From Sulfuritalea sp. (GTDB lineage Bacteria > Pseudomonadota > Gammaproteobacteria > Burkholderiales > Rhodocyclaceae): a stretch of DNA of 64,000 nucleotides. How positions within the stretch are numbered: the stretch's first letter is position 1; every line of letters starts with the position of its first letter. The notes beneath the pieces were generated by a model. That model saw only the letters and a list, made by a program, of their open reading frames with translations, made no database searches and was not told the origin of the DNA. Where the stretch lies: NCBI GenBank assembly GCA_030680805.1, contig JAUXUK010000041.1:39249-103248 (forward strand), written 5' to 3'. The position numbers and the translations under genes were made by a program. Below, one piece after another: positions 37,995 to 46,071 of the stretch.

Positions 37995-39560
37995 ATGAGC
38001 AACGACTACCTGCTCGCCATCGACAACGGCACCCAGAGCGTCCGCGCGCTGATATTCGATCTGCATGGCCACCTGGTCGACAAGGCGCAGGTCGATATCA
38101 CCAGCTACCAGTCGCCACAACCGGGTTGGGTGGAGAACGATCCGGAGGAGTTCTGGGCCGCACTTTGCACCGCCTGCCAGCGACTCTGGGCCAATACCCA
38201 GGTGCCGAAAGCTTCGATACGCGGCGTCGTCATCACCACCCAGCGCGGCACCATCATCAATCTCGACAGCCACGGCCAGCCGCTGCGACCGGCCATTGTC
38301 TGGCTGGACCAGCGGCGCGCCGACGCCAATCCGAAGCTGTCGTGGTGGTGGGAGCTGGCGCTGCGTGCCATCGGCATGCGCGACACCATCCGCTATTTCG
38401 CGCGCGAAGCCGAAGCCAACTGGATCGCCCAGCACCAGCCGGCGATCTGGGCGCGCACCGACAAGTTTCTGCTGCTCTCCGGCTACCTGAACTACCGCTT
38501 CACCGGGCGTTTTGTCGACTCCGTGGCGAGCCAGGTCGGCTATATCCCCTTCGACTACAAGCGTGGCCGCTGGGCCTCTCGATGCGACTGGAAATGGCAG
38601 GTGCTGCCCGTCAAGCGAAAGATGCTGCCGGAACTGGTGGCGGCAGGCGCGCAACTCGGCTGCGTCAGCGCGGCGGCGGCCAGCGACACCGGGATTCCGC
38701 AAGGCTTGCCGATCATTGCCGGCGCCGCCGACAAGGCCTGCGAGGTTATCGGCGCGGGTTGCCTCACCCCCGAAATCGCCTGCCTCTCCTATGGCACGGC
38801 GGCGACCATCAACACCACTACATCGCGCTACCTCGAAGCCACATCCTTCATTCCACCCTTTCAGGCGGCGGTACCGCGACACTACAACACGGAAATCCAG
38901 ATCACCCGCGGCTTCTGGATGGTGAACTGGTTCCGCGAGCAATTTGGCCTGCATGAGGAAATCGAGGCGCGGAAACGCGGCGTCACGCCGGAGAGCCTGT
39001 TCGACGAGCTGGTCAATGCCGTGCCACCCGGCTCGATGGGATTGATGCTGCAACCCTTCTGGAACCCCGGCATCAAGATCCCCGGCCCGGAAGCCAAAGG
39101 CGCGGTGATCGGCTTCGGCGAAGTGCATACCCGCGCCCATCTCTATCGCGCCATTCTCGAAGGCCTGGCCTACGCCCTGCGCGATGGCAGGGAGCGCATC
39201 GAGCGGCGCAGCGGAACGCGCATCGAACGCGTGCGCATATCCGGCGGGGGCTCACAAAGCGACGCGGCGATGCAGATCACCGCCAACATATTCAACCTGC
39301 CGGCGGAGCGCCCCCACTTGTATGAAACCAGCGGACTGGGCGCCGCGATACTCGGCGCCGTCGGCCTCGGCCTGCATCCGGACTTTGCCACGGCGGTGCG
39401 CGAGATGACGCGCGTCGGCCAGGTATTCTTGCCCGAAGCACAGCACGTGCGCATCTACGATCAACTCTACCGCAAGGTCTATTGCCAGATGTACCGGCGC
39501 CTGCAGCCCCTATACAGGGACATCCGCGAGATCACGGGCTACCCTGGACCGGGAACGTGA
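37995..39560 (+). CDS. FGGY-family carbohydrate kinase
   Basis: A 521-residue sugar or polyol kinase. The N-terminal phosphate-binding motif is YLLAIDNGTQSVRALIFD. SQPGWVEN-like (PQPGWVENDPEEFW) and IVWLDQRRADANP follow, with a C-terminal RISGGGSQSDAAMQITANIF ATP-site motif. Sugar specificity is not clear. I chose ATG 37995 over TTG 37983 because GGAGGA at 37977-37982 would touch the TTG, while it and GAAGG are usable for the ATG. Confidence 0.88.
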   Translation: MSNDYLLAIDNGTQSVRALIFDLHGHLVDKAQVDITSYQSPQPGWVENDPEEFWAALCTACQRLWANTQVPKASIRGVVITTQRGTIINLDSHGQPLRPAIVWLDQRRADANPKLSWWWELALRAIGMRDTIRYFAREAEANWIAQHQPAIWARTDKFLLLSGYLNYRFTGRFVDSVASQVGYIPFDYKRGRWASRCDWKWQVLPVKRKMLPELVAAGAQLGCVSAAAASDTGIPQGLPIIAGAADKACEVIGAGCLTPEIACLSYGTAATINTTTSRYLEATSFIPPFQAAVPRHYNTEIQITRGFWMVNWFREQFGLHEEIEARKRGVTPESLFDELVNAVPPGSMGLMLQPFWNPGIKIPGPEAKGAVIGFGEVHTRAHLYRAILEGLAYALRDGRERIERRSGTRIERVRISGGGSQSDAAMQITANIFNLPAERPHLYETSGLGAAILGAVGLGLHPDFATAVREMTRVGQVFLPEAQHVRIYDQLYRKVYCQMYRRLQPLYRDIREITGYPGPGT

Positions 39561-39570
39561 CCGGCCGCCG

Positions 39571-41034
39571 CTAGCTGAAATAGTCAAGACGCAACCGCTG
39601 CTGCAAGGTTCGCGCCTCGCGCAGGGCTTCCTTGAGGATCAGTCGATCGAGTTTGTGAAGTCGATCAGGATTGAGCCGGTTGGCGGCGGCGGGAAACTCG
39701 CCGGAAACCTGGTTCTGCAAACGCAAGCGCTGTATCTGATAAAAGGACGCGACCATCGCGGCCGCCTCCTCGAGCGGCATTCCCATGGCATGCCGCACGC
39801 CGCGCAGGCGTTCAACGGTATTGGTCTGTGCCACGCCGTGAGCCAGCGCAAAGATCCGCACCGCATCGACGAACAGCCGGATGCCCTGCCCCTTGAGGTC
39901 AAGCGTATGGGGGAATTCGGGGCCGCCATGCAGGCGAAAGTCCCGCCACCAGCTCAGGGGCGGCTCCTGCTCCAGGGCATTGCCTGCCATCGCCCGCAGA
40001 AAGGCCGTGTTGCCCTTGATCCGCTTCAGAAGCCAGGCCTGCAGCTCCGTCACCAGTTCTTCGCGGCCATAGAGCGGCCGGAAATCGAAAAAGATGGTGG
40101 CGTTGAGCAAGGCTTTGGGCTCCGGCACGGAAATCCAGCCACCAAACCGCTGCTTCCACTCGTCGAGCGAGAGACACCAGGCCGGGTTGCCGGCCATGAT
40201 CCGTCCCGAGCACAAGGGGAATCCGCAGGCATCAAGCGCCGCATTGACGGCCTCGGCGAAGGGCAGAAATTTCCGCCGCAACTCCTCCGCCTCGAGCGCC
40301 GAGGCCGCTTCGAACACAATGCCGTTGTCCTGATCGGTAACCAGAGTCTGTTCCAGCCTGCCCTCCGATCCAAAAACCAGCCAGCACCAAGGCACATAGG
40401 GAAGCTCGAACCGGGTCTCCACCAGGTCGATCGCCTGCAGTGCGATCAGATCATTCAGCGCCGCGATCCACTCACACAGAACCTCCGCACCACTGCCCTC
40501 GACCAGCCGGCGCGCCGCAAAACGCCGCACGGCGGCCGTCTGCGCCGAAAGCTCGGCAATACTCCGGGTTGCCAGAATGGCGTTGGCCAGGCTCGCCGAG
40601 TCCGCGGCCTGCATGCCATACAGATCGCCCTGGGAAACCACATTGAACAGGCTGCCGTCGGCCCCGGTCAGAATCAGGTGGCGCATGCCGCGGCGGAACA
40701 TGAGCACGGTCGCCTGGTGCACCGTCGCCTCCGCTGACAGGCTGGCCAGCCCGCCGGTCATGACCCCAGCCACCGGGCCGCCGAGATCGCAATCGTCGTC
40801 GACAATGGAGCGCAGCGCGTCGCGCAAGGTCACGATGCCCAGCGGCACCAGGCTCACTGCATCGACGACTACCGCCGCTTCCGCAGTGTGCACATCCAGG
40901 GCCCGCAAGGTCTCACGAATGGACGTCGCCGGATCGACCACGACCGGCGGCGCCAGCGGCAGGTTGCGCAGCGCCGTGTTGAGGTTTACCGGCACCGCGC
41001 CGAAGGATTCAGGCCTGCTGGCGGAGTCCTGCAT
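39571..41034 (-). CDS. CBS-domain and DUF294 nucleotidyltransferase-like protein
   Basis: A 487-residue protein with a CBS pair (about 25-145), a nucleotidyltransferase-like domain (160-330) with FGSEGRLEQTLVTDQDNGIV at 221-240 (the GS...D.D active-site pattern), and a helical DUF294 C-terminal domain (340-480). These resemble GlnD-type nucleotidyltransferases plus an adenylate-sensing CBS unit. In other bacteria this family sits beside acetate symporter genes and sensor kinases. Here it is followed on its upstream side by a lone response regulator. Confidence 0.85.
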   Translation of the reverse strand: MQDSASRPESFGAVPVNLNTALRNLPLAPPVVVDPATSIRETLRALDVHTAEAAVVVDAVSLVPLGIVTLRDALRSIVDDDCDLGGPVAGVMTGGLASLSAEATVHQATVLMFRRGMRHLILTGADGSLFNVVSQGDLYGMQAADSASLANAILATRSIAELSAQTAAVRRFAARRLVEGSGAEVLCEWIAALNDLIALQAIDLVETRFELPYVPWCWLVFGSEGRLEQTLVTDQDNGIVFEAASALEAEELRRKFLPFAEAVNAALDACGFPLCSGRIMAGNPAWCLSLDEWKQRFGGWISVPEPKALLNATIFFDFRPLYGREELVTELQAWLLKRIKGNTAFLRAMAGNALEQEPPLSWWRDFRLHGGPEFPHTLDLKGQGIRLFVDAVRIFALAHGVAQTNTVERLRGVRHAMGMPLEEAAAMVASFYQIQRLRLQNQVSGEFPAAANRLNPDRLHKLDRLILKEALREARTLQQRLRLDYFS

Positions 41035-41088
41035 GGCTGGCTGGCCCGGTGGTGTTTGTGTGCCACCGCCGCAGGTACTTGAACGCCT

Positions 41089-41460
41089 TCATGCCCGGTC
41101 CATCAGAGCCTTGACCTTGGCGACCAGTTCCCGGGTTGAAAAAGGCTTGGTCATATAGACGTCGGCACCGAGTGCAAGCCCTTTGGATACTTCCGTGTCA
41201 CGCCCTTTGGCGGTCAGCATCATGATCCGCAGATCCGCGAACTCCGGATCCGCCCGCAATTCCTGGCAAACTTCGAAGCCGTTTCGCTGCGGCATCATGA
41301 CGTCGAGAATCGCCATGTCGGGCCTGTTCGCCCGTATCCGGACCAGCGCTTCGGCGCCGTTCTGCGCGACATCCACGTCGTAGCCTTCGCGTTTGAGCAG
41401 GAACTCAAGCGAGATGACGATGTTTGGCTCGTCGTCGGCTATCAATATCCTTTTCGCCAT
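41089..41460 (-). CDS. Single-domain response regulator
   Basis: A 123-residue CheY-like receiver with no output domain. The acidic pair is Asp9-Asp10 (ILIADDEPN), the phospho-acceptor is Asp53 (AILDVMMPQRNGFEV), and switch residues are in MLTAKGRD and the conserved Lys in MTKPFSTREL. It lies 54 bp upstream of, and is co-oriented with, the CBS-nucleotidyltransferase gene. No histidine kinase is in the window. Partner unknown. Confidence 0.9.
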   Translation of the reverse strand: MAKRILIADDEPNIVISLEFLLKREGYDVDVAQNGAEALVRIRANRPDMAILDVMMPQRNGFEVCQELRADPEFADLRIMMLTAKGRDTEVSKGLALGADVYMTKPFSTRELVAKVKALMDRA

Positions 41461-41525
41461 GCGTCCCTTCCCCTTCAGACCCGATCACATGCCGAGAATA
41501 CACCCCGTTTCGGCCGAAACCCAAG

Positions 41526-41551
41526 AAAAAAGCCCACCGCAAGGGTGGGCT
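41526..41551 (-). terminator. Intrinsic terminator after panD
   Basis: On the minus strand, AGCCCACC pairs with GGTGGGCT around a 5-nt loop, followed by a T-run. It lies 21 bp after the panD stop. Confidence 0.85.
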
Positions 41552-41571
41552 CGTCTTGCCGCCGCGAAGAA

Positions 41572-41955
41572 TCAGGCGGCCGCTTGCGCCGGAATCTGCC
41601 GGCTGTGGTGGGTGATGCGGTTGCGGGCATCGACATACACCAGATCGGGCTCGAAAGCCTGCAGTTCGATCTCGTTCATCATGGCGTAGGTGGCGATGAT
41701 CAACAGGTCGCCGGTGGCTGCCTTGCGTGCCGCAGCGCCATTCACCGAAATGGTGCCGCTACCGCGTTCGGCGCGAATGGCGTAGGTGGTAAAACGCTCG
41801 CCGTTGTTGATGTTGTAGATGTCGATCTGCTGGTATTCCTTGATGTCGGCGGCTTCAAGCAGCGCTTCATCAATGGCGCAGGAACCTTCGTAGTGCAACT
41901 CGGCGTGCGTCACCGTGACACGGTGAAGTTTTGATTTGAGCATTGTGCGTTGCAT
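41572..41955 (-). CDS. panD: Aspartate 1-decarboxylase
   Basis: Pyruvoyl enzyme that makes beta-alanine for pantothenate. The protein has 127 residues from [20 protein letters not shown]. Self-cleavage should occur at Gly24-Ser25 in YEGSC, the same place as in E. coli. [22 protein letters not shown] is also conserved. The open frame extends 10 codons upstream, but the E. coli-like start is at 41955. Third gene of panBCD, separated by a 110-bp space from panC. Confidence 0.95.
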   Translation of the reverse strand: MQRTMLKSKLHRVTVTHAELHYEGSCAIDEALLEAADIKEYQQIDIYNINNGERFTTYAIRAERGSGTISVNGAAARKAATGDLLIIATYAMMNEIELQAFEPDLVYVDARNRITHHSRQIPAQAAA

Positions 41956-42065
41956 TGTCAGACCTTTCTCATGCAAAGGCGGCAATAAAGCGGGATCGGT
42001 CCACAGCAGACTTTCCCGTCCGTTTCGCTACTGGCACACCACCGGCATGAGCGCATCGTGGCGAC

Positions 42066-42893
42066 CTAAACTTCCAGATTGTCGATGAGGCGCGTGCTTC
42101 CCAAACGCGCCGCCGCCAACACCACCAATCCGGAATCGTGAGCGGATGGCAATTGTAGATCAAGTTTTTTACGCAATGCAACATAATCCGTCATCCAGCC
42201 ACTGGCCTGCAGTTCCCGAACCGCCCCCTGCTCCAGCGCGGCAAAATCCCTTGAACCTGCGCGCACGGCCTCTATTACTTTGGTCAATACCTTGAACAAA
42301 TGCGGCGCTTCGGCCCTTTCCGCGGCAGAAAGGTAGCCGTTGCGCGAAGACAGGGCCAAGCCGTCGGCCGCCCGCACCGTCTCGCCGCCAACGATTTCGA
42401 TCGGCAGGTTGAACTCCCGCGCCATGTTGCGAATAACCATCAGTTGCTGGTAATCCTTCTTGCCGAACAGCGCCACATCGGGCTGGGCGATCTGGAACAG
42501 CTTCATCACGACCGTCGCGACGCCGCGAAAATGCCCGGGGCGGAACTCGCCGTCGAGGATGCCCGCCTGCTCGGGCGGCGGCTCGATCTGGTATGCCTGC
42601 GGTTGCGGATACATTTCCGCTTCCCGAGGCGCGAACAGGTCGTCGACCCCCGCCGCCTCCAGCCGCTCGCAATCCGCCGCAAAGGTGCGCGGATATTTTT
42701 CGAAATCCTCGCCGGGACGAAACTGCAGCCGATTGACGAAGATGGTGGCAATCACCTGGTCCGCGCTGCCTCGCGCCTGCGTCATCAGCGCAATGTGGCC
42801 GTCGTGCAGGTTGCCCATGGTGGGTACCAGTGCCACACGACCGTCCCCGCTGCGCGCCGCCCGCAGCGAGTCGATGGTTTCGTGGATGCGCAT
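42066..42893 (-). CDS. panC: Pantothenate synthetase
   Basis: Joins pantoate and beta-alanine using ATP. The protein has 275 residues from [18 protein letters not shown] (42893). The nucleotidyl-transferase HIGH-type motif is in VPTMGNLHDGHIALM. FVNRLQFRPGEDFEKYPRT, KDYQQLMVIRNM and LALSSRNGYLSAAER are family hallmarks. The open frame extends much further upstream, but that part overlaps panB. The start shares one base with the panB stop. Confidence 0.95.
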   Translation of the reverse strand: MRIHETIDSLRAARSGDGRVALVPTMGNLHDGHIALMTQARGSADQVIATIFVNRLQFRPGEDFEKYPRTFAADCERLEAAGVDDLFAPREAEMYPQPQAYQIEPPPEQAGILDGEFRPGHFRGVATVVMKLFQIAQPDVALFGKKDYQQLMVIRNMAREFNLPIEIVGGETVRAADGLALSSRNGYLSAAERAEAPHLFKVLTKVIEAVRAGSRDFAALEQGAVRELQASGWMTDYVALRKKLDLQLPSAHDSGLVVLAAARLGSTRLIDNLEV

Positions 42894-43708
42894 CAGTAGC
42901 AGTGCTCCGGACCCGGAAATGAGCCGTCCTTCACCGCCTTGACGTAGGCCTGCACGGCGCCGTCGATGCTCTGCGCCTCGGCCATGAAATCCTTGACGAA
43001 ACGTCCCTTCCTGCCCGGATAGACGCCGAGCATGTCGTGCAGCACCAGCACCTGCCCGTCGCACTCCTTGCCTGCGCCGATGCCGATGGTGGCGCAGACC
43101 TTGAGCAGTTGGGTGATTTCGCCGGCCAGCTGGGCCGGCACCATTTCCAGCACCATCATCGCGGCGCCGGCCTGCTCCAGCGCCAGGGCTTCGCGCTTCA
43201 TGCGCGCCGCGCCCTCCTCGCCTCGTCCCTGCACGCGGTAGCCGCCCAGCGCATGCACCGACTGCGGCGTGAGTCCAATGTGGGCGCACACCGGCACGCC
43301 GCGCTCGGTCATGAAATGTACGGTCTCCGCCATCACCTCGCCGCCTTCGAGCTTGACCATCTCGGCGCCCACCGCCAGCAGTTTTCCGGCATTGCGGATG
43401 GCCTGCTCCTTCGACTCGTGATAGGCGCCGAAGGGCATGTCGGCGACCAGCATCGGCCGCGACGGCAGCGCCGCGACGCAGGCCGTGTGATAGACCATGT
43501 GCTCCATGGTCACCGGCAGCGTCGAGGTCTTGCCCTGGATGACGTTGCCCAGCGAATCGCCGACCAGCATCACGTCCACGCCGCAGCGGTCCTCCAGCGC
43601 GGCGAAACTGGCGTCGTAACAGGTGAGCATGGCGATCTTCTCGCCTTCGCGCTTCATGCGCGCGAGCTCCGGCAGCGTGATCGGCTTGTTGCTGGCGAGG
43701 TAGGTCAT
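42893..43708 (-). CDS. panB: 3-methyl-2-oxobutanoate hydroxymethyltransferase
   Basis: First committed step of pantothenate synthesis, giving ketopantoate. The protein has 271 residues from [19 protein letters not shown] (43708). Conserved motifs include [61 protein letters not shown] and the catalytic Glu in LEMVPAQL. It overlaps the DUF486 gene by 4 nt and panC by 1 nt. Confidence 0.95.
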   Translation of the reverse strand: MTYLASNKPITLPELARMKREGEKIAMLTCYDASFAALEDRCGVDVMLVGDSLGNVIQGKTSTLPVTMEHMVYHTACVAALPSRPMLVADMPFGAYHESKEQAIRNAGKLLAVGAEMVKLEGGEVMAETVHFMTERGVPVCAHIGLTPQSVHALGGYRVQGRGEEGAARMKREALALEQAGAAMMVLEMVPAQLAGEITQLLKVCATIGIGAGKECDGQVLVLHDMLGVYPGRKGRFVKDFMAEAQSIDGAVQAYVKAVKDGSFPGPEHCY

Positions 43709-44067
43709 GGCGAGCGGAATATGAAGTAAACGGCGCCAAGGATACACAAACCCGCCCAAAGAAAATCCAGCTTGAGCGGTTGCTTCATGTAGAACAAGGC
43801 AAAGGGAACGAACACGGTGAGAGTGATCACTTCCTGCAGGATCTTGAGCTGCCCCAGCGACATCTCATGGTGGCCGATGCGATTGGCCGGCACCTGCAGC
43901 AGGTACTCGAACAGTGCAATACCCCACGACGCCAGCGCGGCGATCCACCACGGGCGGTCGTTGAGGTTCTTGAGGTGGGCGTACCAGGCGAAGGTCATGA
44001 AGACGTTCGAGGCCGTGAGCAACAGGGCGGTCTGCCAGACGACCGGGATGTGCAGGGCTGATCCCAT
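43705..44067 (-). CDS. DUF486/DMT-like small membrane protein
   Basis: A 120-residue protein with four predicted membrane helices. [46 protein letters not shown] is the DUF486 core, related to half-size drug/metabolite transporters. It sits between folK and panB, overlapping panB. A link to vitamin precursors is suggested only by context. Confidence 0.85.
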   Translation of the reverse strand: MGSALHIPVVWQTALLLTASNVFMTFAWYAHLKNLNDRPWWIAALASWGIALFEYLLQVPANRIGHHEMSLGQLKILQEVITLTVFVPFALFYMKQPLKLDFLWAGLCILGAVYFIFRSP

Positions 44068-44070
44068 GGT

Positions 44071-44565
44071 TCAGGCCGCCTGCGGCAGCAGCCTTTCGAT
44101 CTCCTGCCCAGTACAGCGCTGCAGCAGATCGCCCACGTTGCCATGCCCCGGAATGATCAACCGCGGCGCGATTTCGGCCAGGGGCGCCAGCACGAAGGCG
44201 CGCTGATGCATGCGCGGATGCGGCAGCGTGAGTTGCGGGTCGTCGCAGAGCACATCGCCGTAGAGCAGCAGATCAAGATCCAGTGTGCGCGGCGCGTTTT
44301 TCACGCTGCGCTGGCGGCCGAAGCGCGCCTCGATCGCGAAGAGGGTGTCGAGAAAAGTCGGCGCCGGCGACACGGCGATCAGTTCGACCACGGCGTTGAT
44401 GAAGTCGGGCTGATGTTTCAGGCCGACCGGTGCCGTGCGGTACAAGGAAGATGCGGCGATGAATTCCGTCTGCGGCAGTTCGCGCAACGCAAGGATGGCG
44501 GCCTTCACCGTTGCCACCGGATCCCCCAGATTGGCGCCCAGCGCGATGAAGCAACGCCGGCCCAC
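44071..44565 (-). CDS. folK: 2-amino-4-hydroxy-6-hydroxymethyldihydropteridine diphosphokinase
   Basis: Folate pathway pyrophosphokinase. The protein has 164 residues, starting at GTG (44563-44565, VGRRCFIALGANLGD) with GAAGG 5 nt upstream, 1 nt after the pcnB stop. The open frame extends upstream into pcnB, but that is not FolK-like. Key motifs are ALGANLGDP, LYRTAPVG, and the signature PRTLDLDLLLYGD. Residues 64-71 read AVSPAPTF, encoded by a copy of the dispersed repeat. Confidence 0.92.
   Translation of the reverse strand: MGRRCFIALGANLGDPVATVKAAILALRELPQTEFIAASSLYRTAPVGLKHQPDFINAVVELIAVSPAPTFLDTLFAIEARFGRQRSVKNAPRTLDLDLLLYGDVLCDDPQLTLPHPRMHQRAFVLAPLAEIAPRLIIPGHGNVGDLLQRCTGQEIERLLPQAA
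44352..44376 (-). repeat. Dispersed short repeat, copy in folK
   Basis: Three mismatches in 25 to the reference copy at 52089-52113, same strand. Read in the folK frame it encodes AVSPAPTF. Confidence 0.5.
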
Positions 44566-44566
44566 T

Positions 44567-45934
44567 TCAGCCTTCGCTGGCAGCGCCGCCGCCCACATCA
44601 CCCTCGGCCATGCCGCCCTCGCCGGCCGACTTCTTGCCGCGAACACGGCGCCGCCGTTTCTTCGGCCCGCTGTCGGGTATCAGCAGGGCTTCGCGGCCTT
44701 CGTGATCGGCATTCTGGAACGCATCCCACCAATCGGCGATTTCCATGTCGATCTCGCCGCTCTCGGCGCGCAGAGCAAGGAAATCGTAGCCGGCGCGAAA
44801 ACGTGGCAGCTCGATCAGGCGGTAAGGCGACTTTCCGGCGCGCCTCTCGAAGCGCGGCTGCAACAACCAGATGTCCTTGATGTCACCCGCAATGCGGCGC
44901 GTGATGGCAAGTTTCTCGCCCTGGACATCGAGCACCTCGTCCATCGCTTCGTGGAGCGCGGGAATCGGCACTTCGCCACGCGCCTTGCGTGCCTCCCAGT
45001 TGGCCAGCACCTCGTGCCAGAGCAGGGTGGCGAACAGGTAGCCCGGCGACAGCGATTTGCCCGCCTTGACGCGCGCGTCGGTGCTCTCCAGCGCCAGCAT
45101 GACGAACTTCTCGCCCAGCGGCTGCTCGAGGATCACGTCGAGCAGCGGCAGCAATCCGTGATGCAGGCCGTCGTCACGCAGACGCTTGACGCATTCGACC
45201 GAGTGTCCGGAAAACAGCAGTTTCAGCATCTCGTCAAACAGGCGCGCCGCCGGCACGTTTTCCATCAACTCGGCCATTTCGCGGATCGGCGCGCGCACCA
45301 GCGGGTCCAGTGTCAACCCCAGTTTCGCGGAAAGGCGCACCGCGCGCAGCATGCGCACCGGGTCTTCGCGGTAGCGCAGCTTCGGCTCGCCGATCATGCG
45401 CAGCGTCTTCTGCTGCAGGTCGGCCACGCCGTGGTGGTAGTCGATCACCGTCTCCGTGGACGGATCGTAGTAGAGCGCATTGACAGTGAAGTCGCGCCGC
45501 GCCGCATCTTCCGCGATCGAGCCGAAGACGTTGTCGCGCAGCACGCGGCCATGCTCGTCCTTGACGGTATGGGCATCGTGCGCGGCTCGAAAGGTGGACA
45601 CTTCGAGCGTCTCGCCGCCCTGCATCACATGCACGATCTGGAAGCGGCGGCCGATGATCCGGGCGCGGCGGAACAGGGCACGCACCTGCTCCGGCGTGGC
45701 ATCGGTGGCGATGTCGTAATCCTTGGGGTCGATCCCGGCGATCAGGTCGCGCACGGCGCCACCCACGATATAGGCCTTGTGGCCCCCCTGCTGCAGGGTT
45801 TCGCAGGTACGGCGGGCACCCAGCGACACATGGTCGCGGCGAATGCCGTGGCGCGCCACGGGGATCACAGCCGGGCCATGGGATGACGGGGTATCGCCGC
45901 GACGAAAAACGCGACGCAACAGCTTGCGGATCAT
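44567..45934 (-). CDS. pcnB: Poly(A) polymerase I
   Basis: Adds poly(A) tails that mark RNA for decay. The protein has 455 residues. The class II nucleotidyltransferase core is seen in KAYIVGGAVRDLIAGIDPKDYDIATDATPEQV, followed by RRDFTVNALYYDP and REDPVRMLRAVRLSAKLG. The C-terminal tail is Arg/Lys-rich (PKKRRRRVRGKKSAG), typical of PcnB and unlike CCA-adding enzymes. It heads the pcnB-folK-pan block and diverges from valS. Confidence 0.93.
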   Translation of the reverse strand: MIRKLLRRVFRRGDTPSSHGPAVIPVARHGIRRDHVSLGARRTCETLQQGGHKAYIVGGAVRDLIAGIDPKDYDIATDATPEQVRALFRRARIIGRRFQIVHVMQGGETLEVSTFRAAHDAHTVKDEHGRVLRDNVFGSIAEDAARRDFTVNALYYDPSTETVIDYHHGVADLQQKTLRMIGEPKLRYREDPVRMLRAVRLSAKLGLTLDPLVRAPIREMAELMENVPAARLFDEMLKLLFSGHSVECVKRLRDDGLHHGLLPLLDVILEQPLGEKFVMLALESTDARVKAGKSLSPGYLFATLLWHEVLANWEARKARGEVPIPALHEAMDEVLDVQGEKLAITRRIAGDIKDIWLLQPRFERRAGKSPYRLIELPRFRAGYDFLALRAESGEIDMEIADWWDAFQNADHEGREALLIPDSGPKKRRRRVRGKKSAGEGGMAEGDVGGGAASEG

Positions 45935-46071
45935 GGAATGGTAAGGGGGACCATGCGAGGCTAACTTCGAGAGGCGGCAATGATAGCCGAAACCCCCGGC
46001 GGACGCAGATTTACGGCGGCCCTGCCATCACCTTCCGCTAAAATTGGCGGTTTTAGTCCTCTGCAATACCT

